Shown: positions 52,031 to 62,322 of the stretch, in pieces
Position numbering within the stretch: position 1 is the stretch's first letter
Layout: each line of letters opens with the position of its first letter
Source of the DNA: Kumtagia sp963829135
GTDB lineage: Bacteria > Pseudomonadota > Alphaproteobacteria > Rhizobiales > Rhizobiaceae
DNA: 64,000 nucleotides
Direction of reading: 5' to 3'
Assembly: GCA_963829135.1 (NCBI GenBank)
Contig: CAWHHO010000006.1
Location: forward strand, 496,001-560,000
Translations under genes and position numbers: made by a program
The notes under the pieces: model-generated
What the model was told of the DNA's origin: nothing
Database searches by the model: none
What the model saw: the letters and a program-made list of their open reading frames with translations, nothing else

Positions 52031-52609
52031 ATGCCAACTGCTTTTGCAGCGAAACTGGCCGCGCTCGCGGAGACGGAGTTCAATAACTTCAACCCTAAGC
52101 CGGAAACCGATCCTAAGATGGCGGCCCGGATCAAGAAGTATTGGACGGATATCGGGCTGACGTTTCCAGGCGTAGGAACGGCCTGGTCTGCTGTCTTTGT
52201 GTCTTTCATGGTCAAGAATGCGGGCGCGACATCCGCCGAGTTTACGTTTTCCCAACGTCACTCAGAATTTGTGTTTGAAGCAATCAAGGATTTCGTTAGC
52301 GGATCGGGTGTCTTTCATGGAAGAGACGTTGTCAATTACGCCCCGAAGGTCGGCGACATCATCCAAAACAATAGAAACGCCAACTCGTTCGACTACGCAT
52401 TCGCGAAGTCTCACTCTTCGTACAAGTCGCATTCGGCAATCGTCGTCGAAGAAGGCATCGATGGGTTTGGGCGATATGTGCGCACAGTCGGCGGCAACGA
52501 GTCAAACACCGTCGACGATAAGATCGTTCGCTTGAGGGCGAGCGGTTTGATCCAACAACCGACCGCTGACCCAACCAGATATATCGCGATCATTCAGACC
52601 TTGAAATAA
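52031..52609 (+). CDS. DUF2272 domain protein, lower GC than its neighbours
   Basis: 192 residues, single DUF2272-type domain: TAWSAVFVSFMVKNAG, FSQRHSEFVFEAIKDF, YAPKVGDIIQNNR and SHSAIVVEEGID. The pattern of a W-S-A motif, a buried His and GDII ... HSAIV resembles NlpC/P60-like amidase folds, but no conserved catalytic Cys is seen. No signal peptide. RBS GGGAGGGGATC before ATG 52031 is strong. Two 60-base stretches I counted by hand (52321-52440) are 48 and 50 % GC, about 10 points below the neighbours, which hints at later acquisition between glmS and the DUF502 gene. Confidence 0.7.
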   Translation: MPTAFAAKLAALAETEFNNFNPKPETDPKMAARIKKYWTDIGLTFPGVGTAWSAVFVSFMVKNAGATSAEFTFSQRHSEFVFEAIKDFVSGSGVFHGRDVVNYAPKVGDIIQNNRNANSFDYAFAKSHSSYKSHSAIVVEEGIDGFGRYVRTVGGNESNTVDDKIVRLRASGLIQQPTADPTRYIAIIQTLK

Positions 52610-52897
52610 CAAGCGGTTTGGGCGAACTCGGCAGTTCGAGCCGTGCCGTGACGAGCACCGCCCTGCCGAGGGCGTTGTTCGCGTGTCGCTTGTATACGGC
52701 CGCCATCATTGCGACGTCCAAGTTAGATACGCAGGCTGGTCCTCCGGGGGCCTGCGCCAGAAACAAGTTTCGAACCCGTTGAACCGTTGCCCGTTCTCCT
52801 ACGTTTGTCATTGTGTCGCCCGGCCAAGGATGCTCTAATCATGCTGCGGCGCACAATTCAGGCGGCTTAAATTGAAGCTTCACCATCGGTCTCCGGC

Positions 52898-53629
52898 ATG
52901 ACGCGGCTTCGGAATTTCTTCCTCACCGGCGTCGTAGTATGCGCGCCACTGGCGATCACCGCGTATATTGCGTGGACTTTCATCCACTGGGCGGACTCCT
53001 GGGTGAAGCCGTACATTCCGGCGCGCTATAACCCCGACAACTATCTACCATTCGCCGTACCGGGTTTCGGGCTGTTGGTAGCGCTGATCATCATCACTCT
53101 GATAGGCTTCCTTGCGGCCAACTTCATCGGTCGTTCTATCGTGCATTTCGGCGAGCGGCTGCTGCATCGCACTCCGCTGGTACGTGGCATTTACAAGGCC
53201 CTGAAGCAGATATTCGAGACGGTTCTGTCTCACAAAAATGAAATGTTCAGCATGGTTGGGCTGGTCGAATATCCGCGCAGGGGCGTATGGTCCCTGGTGT
53301 TTGTGGGAGGCGAGAAGCAGACCGAAATCAACGTAAAGCTGGACAAACCGGGCGACCCGTTGATTGGCGTCTTCATGCCTTGCACTCCCAACCCGACAAC
53401 CGGCTTCCTGATGTATGTTCACAAGTCCGAAATCGTGATGCTCGACATGTCGATTGAGGATGGCGCCAAGCTGATCGTTTCGGCCGGTCTCGTTGCGCCC
53501 GAGTACAAACGGAAGGTGGTCGGGACCGACGGCAAACCGATCGACATCTCATTGGCAAATCCGGCGATTGAGGATATTTCTCAGCCGGCGCGCAGCAGCC
53601 GAACAGCTTCGTCCCGCCCGAACAGATAG
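52898..53629 (+). CDS. DUF502 family membrane protein
   Basis: 243 residues with two N-terminal membrane helices (FFLTGVVVCAPLAITAYIAW and VPGFGLLVALIIITLIGFLA) and a soluble C-terminal domain (FSMVGLVEYPRRGVWSLVFV, MPCTPNPTTGFLMYVHKSEI). Family members are inner-membrane proteins of unknown function, widespread in proteobacteria. In rhizobia it lies next to recG, as here; the 3' ends of the two genes overlap by 49 bases tail to tail. The start is ATG 52898 with no clear Shine-Dalgarno sequence. Confidence 0.87.
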   Translation: MTRLRNFFLTGVVVCAPLAITAYIAWTFIHWADSWVKPYIPARYNPDNYLPFAVPGFGLLVALIIITLIGFLAANFIGRSIVHFGERLLHRTPLVRGIYKALKQIFETVLSHKNEMFSMVGLVEYPRRGVWSLVFVGGEKQTEINVKLDKPGDPLIGVFMPCTPNPTTGFLMYVHKSEIVMLDMSIEDGAKLIVSAGLVAPEYKRKVVGTDGKPIDISLANPAIEDISQPARSSRTASSRPNR

Positions 53630-55690
53630 AGAAGCACGCGTATGGCTTGTCCTCGCTCCGATTGCAGGTCGGGATCGCGGGACAACAGCAGCCGCGCGTC
53701 GTCACGGGCGATCTCCAGCAGGTCGGAATGATGTTCGATGCGTGCGATCTGGAACCCGGGCGTTCCGGATTGCCGCGTTCCGAGCAGTTCGCCTTCGCCC
53801 CGCAGCTTCAGATCTTCCTCGGCAATGCGAAAGCCATCCTCGGTCTCTCGCAGCACTGATAGCCGGCTCGTGGCGGTTTCTCCCAGCGGCGGCTTATAAA
53901 GGAGCACACAGGTCGATGCCTTGGACCCTCGGCCGACGCGACCCCGCAATTGGTGCAATTGCGCAAGGCCGAACCGCTCGGCGTGCTCTATGACGATAAT
54001 GGTCGCGTCGGGGACATCAACGCCAACCTCGACCACGGTCGTCGCGACCAGCACGCGCGTCTCACCTTCCTTGAACGCGCGCATTGCCTCGTCTTTTTCT
54101 CGCCCGGTCATGCGGCCATGCACCAGCCCTACCTTGTTGCCGAAATGATGATGCAGGGCGGCGTGCCGCTGCTCGGCGGATATCAGCTCGACTTCCTCGG
54201 AATCCTCGACCAGCGGACAAATCCAATAGATTTTCTGGCCTTCCTCGACCGCTTCCGCAATTCGAGCGACAAGATCGCCATACCGCTCCAGGGGCAGCGT
54301 CACCGTGCGGATCGGTTGGCGGCCCGCCGGTTTTTCGGTCAGCCGTGAAACATCCATATCGCCAAAGGCCGTCAGAACAAGTGTGCGCGGAATTGGCGTT
54401 GCAGTCATGACCAGCATGTCGGGCGCGTCACCCTTTGCCGTGATCGCCAGCCGCTGATGCACGCCAAAGCGGTGCTGCTCGTCGACAACAGCAAAGGCAA
54501 GGTCATGAAACGTCACCGATTTCCTGGAACAATGCATGGGTGCCGAGCACGATGTCGATAGAACCGCTCTCGAGGCCGGCCAGGATTGCCGCGCGCTCGC
54601 GGCCTTTTTCGCGGCCGGTGAGAACAGCGACCGAAATGCCGGCTTTTGCCGCGAGCGGATGGATTGTCGCGAAATGCTGGCGCGCGAGAATTTCTGTCGG
54701 TGCCATCAGCGCCGCCTGTCCTCCCGCTTCGACGGCACGCGCCATGGCGAGCAGCGCTACGACGGTCTTGCCTGAGCCGACATCGCCTTGCAGCAGACGC
54801 AGCATGCAGTCGGGCTTGGCCATGTCGGCGTCGATCTCTGCAAGCGCCTGCTCCTGCGATGCGGTCAAGCGGTAGGCCAGCGCCGCGCGCAAAGCCGTGA
54901 TCCGCGAACCGTCGCCCGCAAGCGAACGCCCGGAGCGCTTGCGCACATTGGCGCGGACAAGCGCCAGCGACACCTGTCCGGCCAGGATTTCGTCATACGC
55001 CAGCCGTCGCCAGGCCGCCAACTCCGGCGATACGTCGATTGGATCGGCGGGATTGTGGATGCGTCGCAGGGCATCGCCGAAGGAGGAAAAGGTCTGCCGC
55101 CGCAAAAGCTCCTTGTCCTGCCATTCCGGCAATGCCGGCAGGCGACCCAACGATTGACCGATCGCGCGGCGCAACACTTTGGCGTGCAGTCCTGCCGTGA
55201 GCGGATACACAGGCTCTACCAGCGGCAGTCCGTCTGCCTTATCGGCCAGCGCGATGTGGTCCGGATGGACCATCGACGGCCTGCCGTTAAACCAGTCCAT
55301 CTTGCCGCTGACGACGACCCGTTCGCCGACAGGCAGGCCACGCTCCAGCCAGGTGGCGTTGGCATGGAAAAAGGTGAGCGCCGCTTCGCCCGTATCGTCA
55401 TGCACGAATACCCTGTAAGGCACGGAGCGGTTGCCGCGCGGTGGCGGTTGATGCCGGTCGACGCGAACATCAAGCGTCACGATCGCGCCTTGCGGCGAGA
55501 AGGCAATGCCCGGCCGGTTGCGTCGATCGATCAGAGTATGCGGCAGGATGAAGAGAAGGTCACCGGCTCGTGCTTCGCGGCTCGACAAATCTGCCGGGAT
55601 CACATTTTCGATCAGCGTTGCAACCTTCGGCCCAACGCCGTCAAGCGCGGTAACCGAAACGAACAGTGGATCAAGCAGGGTGGGGCGCAT
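53581..55690 (-). CDS. recG: ATP-dependent DNA helicase RecG (one frameshift)
   Basis: About 702 residues when rejoined. N-terminal wedge/OB domain (VPYRVFVHDDTGEAALTFF, YPLTAGLHAKVLRRAIGQSL); helicase motifs I LLQGDVGSGKTVVAL, Ia MAPTEILARQH, II VVDEQHRFGV, III TATPIPRTL, and C-terminal ATTVVEVGVDVPDAT, QLHQLRGRVGRGS. Remodels stalled forks and Holliday junctions. The frame breaks near 54523 where GGAAATCGG should lose one A (ALFQESVTFHDLAF), the same AAA context as in uvrA. Start ATG 55690 (MRPTLLDPLFVSV). Divergent from sdhE. Confidence 0.94.
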
Positions 55691-55783
55691 CGTCGATGGA
55701 ATGTTAGGCATCACCGCCGACAGTGCAAGGCTGACACCACCCTCTGTCCACGCTATATGCGCGCATTCCAGAGGAATGCTGCG

Positions 55784-56071
55784 ATGACCGGAACGACCCG
55801 ATCGAACAACCGCCTCGACGCCCGGCGTCGCAAGCTGCTCTTCCGGTCCTGGCATCGCGGTATGCGCGAAATGGACCTGATGCTTGGATCTTTCGCCGAC
55901 GCGCGCATCGACGCCTTGACCGACGCGGAACTCGACCAATATGAAAGGCTTCTCGACATTTCCGACACGGTGCTTCTGCCTTGGGCGACCGGCGAACAGC
56001 CGGTTCCAGATGGATACGAAACCGAAATACTGAAAAAAATCATCGCCTTCCGTCAGGCGATGGCATTCTGA
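55784..56071 (+). CDS. sdhE: FAD assembly factor SdhE (succinate dehydrogenase assembly factor 2)
   Basis: 95 residues, small helical protein that promotes covalent flavinylation of succinate dehydrogenase. The defining RGxxE motif is in SWHRGMREMDLMLGSFAD; LTDAELDQYERLLDISD and LLPWATGEQ follow, as in the family. Start ATG 55784 (MTGTTRSNNRL); the longer open frame upstream lies inside recG and is a shadow. It lies between divergent recG and downstream mfd, 9 bases before mfd, so sdhE-mfd is probably an operon. Confidence 0.92.
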   Translation: MTGTTRSNNRLDARRRKLLFRSWHRGMREMDLMLGSFADARIDALTDAELDQYERLLDISDTVLLPWATGEQPVPDGYETEILKKIIAFRQAMAF

Positions 56072-56080
56072 AACGAAACA

Positions 56081-59000
56081 ATGTCCCTCATATCTTCTCT
56101 CGGCCTGCGCAGCCAAAGCACCGGCGCGGTAATCGTCGACGGCGTTGCCGAAGGCTTTGAGGCCTTTGTGCTGACGACGATATCAGCGGAAGCGGCTCCG
56201 CATGGTCCGGTGATATTCGTCGCCCGCGATGGCCAGCGCCTGCCGGCAATAGCGGAGGCTCTGGCCTTCGCTGCCCCAGGCCTGCCGGTGTTGGAGTTTC
56301 CGGCTTGGGATTGCCTACCTTATGATCGCGTTTCGCCGGCGGCAGATGCTGTAGCGAGGCGCATCGAGGCGCTCGTAGCGATGACCGCCCTCGCCGGGAA
56401 ACCGCACCGCGCGGTGGTCCTGACTACTGCAAACGCGTTGCTGCAGCGGCTGCCGCCGCGAAGCGTCATAGAAGCCCAGACCCTGCGCGCCAGGACCGGC
56501 AACCAGATCGACATGAAGGTGTTGACGGCGCGGCTGGAGAATTCCGGCTTCGACCGTGTCGCAACAGTGCGCGAGGTCGGCGAGTTCGCTGTGCGAGGCG
56601 GCATTCTCGATCTTTACGTGCCGGGCACAACGGAGGCGCTTCGCCTCGACTTCTTCGGCGACACGCTTGAATCGATCCGCTCCTTCGACGTGGCCACGCA
56701 GCGCACAACTGGCCAGCGCAAGGAGATCGTCCTGCAGGCGATGAGCGAGGTTGCGCTGACGCCTGAAACGATCAGCCGTTTCCGCCGCAGCTATATCGAG
56801 GCGTTTGGCGCGCCAAATCGCGACGATGCGCTCTACGCCGCAGTGAGCGAAGGCCGGCGTTTTGCCGGTATGGAGCACTGGTTGCCGTTTTTCTACGACG
56901 GGCTGGAAACGGTCTTCGACTACTTGCCGGACGCGCCGATGGTTTTCGACCATCTCTCGCATGAAGCGATCGGCGAGCGGTACACGCTGATTGAGGACTA
57001 CTATGAAGCGCGGCGCCAACAGGCTGGCGCGGCGCTCAAGGACGCCGTCCCGTACCGTCCGGTACCGCCCGCCCGAATGTATCTTTCTACCGACGACATC
57101 GCCACGGCCCTGCCGGACCGGCTGTCGGTGGACTTAACTCCGTTCCATGCTCCTGAGGCCAGTGGGCGCAGGATCCTGCATGCAACGTCGCGGCAAGGGC
57201 GCGGCTTCGCACTTGAGCGCGCCGACCCTAACGCAAACGTATTCCAGGCGGCAGTCGATCACATTGCCGCGCTGCGTGCCGAAAAGCGCAAGGTCATTGT
57301 GGCGGGCTGGACCGAAGGATCGCTCGACCGCCTGAAACAAATCCTCAGCGAACATGGCCTGTCTAATCTCAGGGCCGTTGCCACGCTCGCCGATGTCGAA
57401 AAGCTGACGGCCGGGCAGGCGGGGTTGACCGTCCTGCCGCTGGAGTCCGGCTTTGAGACTGATGAATTCGTCATCGTCGCCGAGCAGGATATTCTTGGCG
57501 ACCGTCTCGTTCGCCGCACGAAGCGCAAACGCGCCGCAGACTTCATCGCCGAAGCGTCATCACTTTCGGCGGGCGACATCGTCGTTCACACACAGCATGG
57601 CATTGGTCGTTTCGTCGGGCTGAAGACCATCGAGGCACTAGGCGCGCCGCATGACTGCCTTGAGATTCGCTACGCGGGGGATGACCGGCTGTTCCTGCCG
57701 GTTGAAAACATCGAGCTGCTTTCACGCTACGGGTCCGATACTGCCGAGGCTACCCTCGACAAGCTCGGAGGTGGCTCCTGGCAGGCACGCAAGGCGAAGC
57801 TCAAGCGCCGGCTGCTCGACATGGCAGGACAGTTGATCCGCATTGCCGCTGAGCGCCAGATGCGGAGCGCGCCAGCGTTTAATCCACCTCCAGGCGTCTA
57901 TGGCGAGTTTGCCGCACGCTTCCCGTATGAAGAAACCGATGACCAGCAGCGCGCCATCGACGCAATTATGGACGACCTCGCCGCCGGCAAGCCCATGGAT
58001 CGGCTCATCTGCGGAGATGTCGGCTTCGGCAAGACGGAGGTTGCACTGCGCGCCGCCTTCCTGGCGGCAATGGAGGGTTTTCAGGTCGCGGTCGTCGTCC
58101 CCACGACCTTGCTCTCGCGACAGCACTTTAAGACCTTCACACAACGGTTCTCTGGCCTGCCGCTGGTGGTCCGCCAGGCATCGCGCATGGTGCCGGCAAA
58201 GGATCTCGCCGAAACCAAGAAGGGCATCGCGGAAGGAACAGTCGATATCGTTGTCGGCACGCATGCGCTGCTGGGTAGCGCGATTTCGTTCAAACGGCTC
58301 GGGCTGCTGATAATCGACGAAGAGCAGCACTTTGGCGTAAAGCACAAGGAGAGGCTGAAGGAGTTAAAGAGCGAAGTGCATGTGCTGACGTTGTCGGCCA
58401 CGCCGATCCCGCGCACCATGCAACTGGCTTTGACCGGGGTGCGCGAACTGTCGCTGATCGCCACGCCGCCGGTTGATCGGCTAGCAGTGCGCACTTTCAT
58501 CTCGCCGCACGACCCGCTCGTGATCCGCGAAACGCTCCTGCGCGAACGCTATCGCGGCGGTCAGAGCTTCTATGTCGTGCCGCGTATTTCCGATCTCGCC
58601 GAAGTACGAGATTTCCTGCATGCATCCGTGCCTGAACTCAAGGTGGCGACTGCCCACGGTCAGATCCCGCCCGGCGAAATGGATGACATCATGAACGCCT
58701 TCTACGACGGGCAATATGACGTGCTCCTGTCGACGACCATTGTCGAGTCCGGCCTCGACATCCCCACCGCTAACACGCTGATCGTCCACCGCGCGGACAT
58801 GTTTGGCCTTGCGCAGCTCTATCAGCTGCGCGGCCGGGTTGGGCGCTCAAAGACCCGCGCTTACGCGCTCTTCACGCTGCCGGCAAACCGCAAGCTCACG
58901 GAAACCGCCGAACGTCGCCTCAAGGTACTGCAGTCGTTGGATACGCTTGGCGCCGGATTCCAGCTGGCTAGCCACGATCTCGATATTCGCGGCGCCGGCA

Positions 59001-59575
59001 ATCTGCTGGGCGAGGAGCAGTCCGGACACATCAAGGAGGTCGGTTTCGAGCTATATCAGCAGATGCTCGAGGAAGCGGTCGCCGAGGTCAAGGGCAGCGG
59101 CGAAGTGTCCGATGGCGACTGGTCACCGCAGATTGCGATCGGTACTGCGGTAATGATTCCCGAGGGCTATGTGCCAGACCTGCACCTGCGGTTGGCGCTC
59201 TACCGGCGCCTGGCGGACCTTGACTCGACAGAGGAGATCGATGCCTTCGCTGCGGAGATGATCGACCGCTTTGGTCCGCTACCGCAAGAAGTTGAGCATC
59301 TGATGAAGATCGTTTTCATTAAGAGCTTGTGCAAGAAGGCCAATGTCGAGAAGCTTGACGCCGGACCGAAGGGCGTGGTCATCCATTTCCGCAAGCGCGA
59401 ATTCGCCAATCCAGCTGGACTGGTGGGTTATATTGGGGAGCAGGGCTCGATGGCGAAGATCCGGCCCGATCAGAGCGTCGTGTTTATCCGCGATTGGCCC
59501 AATGCGGAAAAGCGCTTGTCCGGATCGGCGGTGGTGATGACCCAGTTGGCACGAATGGCGGCGAAGGCTGCGTAA
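56081..59575 (+). CDS. mfd: transcription-repair coupling factor
   Basis: 1164 residues. N-terminal UvrB-homology domains (VREVGEFAVRGGILDLYVPG), the RNA-polymerase interaction domain (DIVVHTQHGIGRFVGLKTIE), the RecG-like translocase (GDVGFGKTEVALRA, IIDEEQHFGVKHKE, LSATPIPRTMQLAL, QLRGRVGRSKTRAYAL) and the C-terminal TRCF domain (GYVPDLHLRLALYRRLADLD). Displaces stalled RNA polymerase and recruits UvrA. Complete and in one frame, about the normal length. The stop lies 3 bases before the convergent FrnE-like gene. Confidence 0.96.
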   Translation: MSLISSLGLRSQSTGAVIVDGVAEGFEAFVLTTISAEAAPHGPVIFVARDGQRLPAIAEALAFAAPGLPVLEFPAWDCLPYDRVSPAADAVARRIEALVAMTALAGKPHRAVVLTTANALLQRLPPRSVIEAQTLRARTGNQIDMKVLTARLENSGFDRVATVREVGEFAVRGGILDLYVPGTTEALRLDFFGDTLESIRSFDVATQRTTGQRKEIVLQAMSEVALTPETISRFRRSYIEAFGAPNRDDALYAAVSEGRRFAGMEHWLPFFYDGLETVFDYLPDAPMVFDHLSHEAIGERYTLIEDYYEARRQQAGAALKDAVPYRPVPPARMYLSTDDIATALPDRLSVDLTPFHAPEASGRRILHATSRQGRGFALERADPNANVFQAAVDHIAALRAEKRKVIVAGWTEGSLDRLKQILSEHGLSNLRAVATLADVEKLTAGQAGLTVLPLESGFETDEFVIVAEQDILGDRLVRRTKRKRAADFIAEASSLSAGDIVVHTQHGIGRFVGLKTIEALGAPHDCLEIRYAGDDRLFLPVENIELLSRYGSDTAEATLDKLGGGSWQARKAKLKRRLLDMAGQLIRIAAERQMRSAPAFNPPPGVYGEFAARFPYEETDDQQRAIDAIMDDLAAGKPMDRLICGDVGFGKTEVALRAAFLAAMEGFQVAVVVPTTLLSRQHFKTFTQRFSGLPLVVRQASRMVPAKDLAETKKGIAEGTVDIVVGTHALLGSAISFKRLGLLIIDEEQHFGVKHKERLKELKSEVHVLTLSATPIPRTMQLALTGVRELSLIATPPVDRLAVRTFISPHDPLVIRETLLRERYRGGQSFYVVPRISDLAEVRDFLHASVPELKVATAHGQIPPGEMDDIMNAFYDGQYDVLLSTTIVESGLDIPTANTLIVHRADMFGLAQLYQLRGRVGRSKTRAYALFTLPANRKLTETAERRLKVLQSLDTLGAGFQLASHDLDIRGAGNLLGEEQSGHIKEVGFELYQQMLEEAVAEVKGSGEVSDGDWSPQIAIGTAVMIPEGYVPDLHLRLALYRRLADLDSTEEIDAFAAEMIDRFGPLPQEVEHLMKIVFIKSLCKKANVEKLDAGPKGVVIHFRKREFANPAGLVGYIGEQGSMAKIRPDQSVVFIRDWPNAEKRLSGSAVVMTQLARMAAKAA

Positions 59576-59578
59576 ACC

Positions 59579-60256
59579 CTAGCCTACCTTGTCCAACTCG
59601 CCACGGGCCTTGGCCGCTGCGACTTGGCGGATCGCGTCCGCCAGTGTTTCGGTTTCTTGGGCGCCCATCACCGCGTAACGTCCTTCCAGCAGAAAGCAGG
59701 GAACGCCGGTAATACCCATACGTGACGCGGTAGCGACCTCGCTGGCAACAGCGTCACGGTCTGAGTCGGTTGCCAACATGGCCTCGACGACTGCGCGATC
59801 CATGCCGGCACTCTCTGCAGCACCTGCCAGAACAGCATGGTCGCCAATATCAAAGCCCTGTTCAAAATAAAGTGAAAACAACAGTTTGACGAGCTTGTTC
59901 TGAACATTCGCGTCAACGCTCGACGCCCAGCGGATGACCCGATGAGCGTCCAGAGTGTTTGGAGCGATCCTGATCGCATCGAAATCGAAGGCAATTCCGT
60001 CGGCTTCTCCCAGCGGTTCGATGCGGGCATGCGCCTGGCGGATACGATCCGCGCTGCCAAACTTGGCAATCATATACTGCAGGCGGTCCATGCCTCCAGC
60101 CGGGACGGTTGGATCAAGCTGGAAAGGCCGCCATCTGACGCTGACATCGATATCGGGGAGCGTCGCCGACGCCTTCTCAAGCCTCTTCTGGCCGAGATAG
60201 CACCATGGGCAGACAACATCCGACACGACATCGATGCTGATGGACTGCTGCGTCAT
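59579..60256 (-). CDS. FrnE-like DsbA-family oxidoreductase
   Basis: 225 residues, thioredoxin fold with a large helical insertion. The active site is CPWC (C16-C19) right after the first strand (ISIDVVSDVVCPWCYLG), and the cis-Pro motif is GITGVPCFLLEGRYAV. This is the FrnE/2-hydroxychromene-2-carboxylate isomerase-like branch (RWRPFQLDPTVPAGGMDR), cytoplasmic, without signal peptide. Its role is probably in thiol redox or oxidative stress protection; a specific substrate is not known. It lies 18 bases after the peptide-binding protein gene and may be co-transcribed with it. Confidence 0.88.
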   Translation of the reverse strand: MTQQSISIDVVSDVVCPWCYLGQKRLEKASATLPDIDVSVRWRPFQLDPTVPAGGMDRLQYMIAKFGSADRIRQAHARIEPLGEADGIAFDFDAIRIAPNTLDAHRVIRWASSVDANVQNKLVKLLFSLYFEQGFDIGDHAVLAGAAESAGMDRAVVEAMLATDSDRDAVASEVATASRMGITGVPCFLLEGRYAVMGAQETETLADAIRQVAAAKARGELDKVG

Positions 60257-60274
60257 TGCTTGCTCCGCCTGTTC

Positions 60275-62096
60275 TTACTGAGGCTTCCGCCACCAAACCG
60301 GAAGTTGATAGCCGTAAAGCGAGGTTTCCGCAGGATGATCGAGATAGGTCCAATATGCGAGATACTGCTTCGTGCTGTGTTGCATGGGGATCATGTAGGC
60401 GCCTGATATCAAGAAGTCGATCGAGCGCGCGCACTGCTGCGATGTAATCGTCCTTGGCCCGCGCGTTCAGCATCGCACTGATCGCGGCATCGATCGCCGG
60501 GCTCGCCACGCCCGCCAGATTGAACGACCCCACCGTGTTTGCCGATGAAGAGCCCCACCGGCCAATCTGTTCGATACCCGGCGATAGCGAGCCGGAGAAC
60601 CCCAGTGCCGCGATTAGCATGTCATAGTCATTGCGCTGTTTGCGCTGCTGTATCTGCGAATCGTCCAGCAGGCGGATCGAAACATTGACGCCGAGCTTGG
60701 CCAGCGTCCGCTGAAACGCTGAGGCAAGCCGGACCTCGTTCTCGCCCGCTGTCACGATTTCGAATGCAAGCGGACTGCCGTTCGCATCCACCATGACGCC
60801 ATCGTTCAGCTTGTACCCCGCCGATTTCAGCAGATCGAACGCCGCCTTGAGATTTGTCCGGTCGCGACCCGAACCATCGGTGGCAGCGGGCTTCCAGGTT
60901 CCCTCCATGACGTCGGGCGTCACCGCGTCGGGGTAGGGCGCGAGCAACGCCTTTTCCTTGTCGCTGGCGGGTACACCCAGCGCGGATAGTTCGGAGTTCT
61001 GCCAATAGCTGGCGGTGCGCTGCAGCTTGCCGTCATAGATGTTCTTGTTCACCCATTCGAAGTCGTAGAGCAGCGACAATGCCCTTCGAACGCGCACATC
61101 CGCAAAAATCGGCCGCCTGGTGTTGAAAAGGAAACCCGACACTACCGGCGGCAGGCCAACCTGAAACTCGCCAACTGCAATGCGCTTGTCCTTGACCGCG
61201 GGGAAGTCGAAGCCGCGCTCCAGCTGGACCGGGTCGCTGATATCATAGACCGAACACAGGCCCTTCTTAAACGCCTCGAACATCGCATTGGCATTGAGGA
61301 AATACTGGATAGTTATGCGGTCGTAATTGTCGAAGCCGCGCTTTGACGGAAGGTCGCGGGCCCAATAGTCCGGGTTGCGGCGGAACACGATCTTATCCCC
61401 CGGCTCAATCTTGTCGATCAAATAAGGCCCGCTGCCGATCACCGGCTTTAAAGTGGTCTGGTCGAACGTATCCTTGTTAAACGCATGCTTCGGTAGAATT
61501 GGCGTCATCGCGATAATCAGCGGAAATTCGCGGTCCGCCTGGTCATTGAAAACGAAACGCACCGAATGCGGCCCGGTCTTTTCCAGGCGGGCGATGTTTT
61601 TCATGCGATCGCTATAGGGTGGGCGGCCCTTATCGGTGAACACTTCGTATGTGAAGAGCACGTCTTCCGGGGTGACTGGCTGACCGTCCGACCACTTTGC
61701 GCTTGGGTTCAGGTTGAACGTCGCTTCATGCCGATCCGGTGGCATATCGACCAATTCCGCCAGCAGACCGTAGATCGAAAACGCCTCGGCGGCATTGCGC
61801 TGCATCAGTGGTTCGAACACCAGATTTCCATAACGCGTGTCGATGACACCGCGCGCCGTAGTGCGCAGGCTCTTGATAATGAAAGGGTTGAGATTATCGA
61901 AACTACCGACAACGCAATATGTGACGTCCCCACCCTTGGGAGCGTCGGGATTGGCATATGGAAAATGCGTAAAGTCGGCGGGCAGGGCAGGATCGCCCTG
62001 CATGGCGATGGCATGCTTCGGCTCCGTGTTACCGGCGGTCGGCCATAGTGTTGCTGCGAGGATTGCGGCGCAGAGCGCATGAGGTGTGCGGCGCAT
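60275..62096 (-). CDS. peptide ABC transporter binding protein, YejA-like (frameshift near C-terminus)
   Basis: About 607 residues, family 5 solute-binding protein of the YejA (microcin C/peptide) group. Signal peptide MRRTPHALCAAILAATLWPT ending near GNT; KHAIAMQGDPALPADFTHFP, PDAPKGGDVTYCVVGSFDNL, WSDGQPVTPEDVLFTYEVF and LNANAMFEAFKKG are typical. Near 60412 one extra G breaks the frame; the repaired end reads ALDRLLISGAYMIPMQHSTK then QYLAYWTYLDHPAETSLYGY and QLPVWWRKPQ, stopping at 60275. No Yej permease or ATPase genes are adjacent, so it may be an orphan binding protein. Periplasmic. Confidence 0.87.
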
Positions 62097-62322
62097 TGAC
62101 GTAAATCCGAATAATTCGCTTTGATTCGGATTTCACACTATCATGATGCTTGCGGAAAGATGCGCCTGGGACGAGCCACTTTTGCCGTTTGATGGCTGGA
62201 TTTGTAAATCTGCCCGATGTAACACGCGTGGCCGAGTCATGCTGTTGCCGCATTTGGGCAACAGTAGCGGCATACGCGGTAGTATCCGCCTTTGAAGAAT
62301 TATTTGAGAGGACAAAGACAAG

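Noticed and set aside
52590..52811. 73-codon minus-strand frame beginning MTNVGERATVQRVRNLFLAQ in the DUF2272-DUF502 gap
   Set aside because: No Shine-Dalgarno sequence and no family features; it overlaps the end of the DUF2272 gene. Kept in mind as a possible small gene only.
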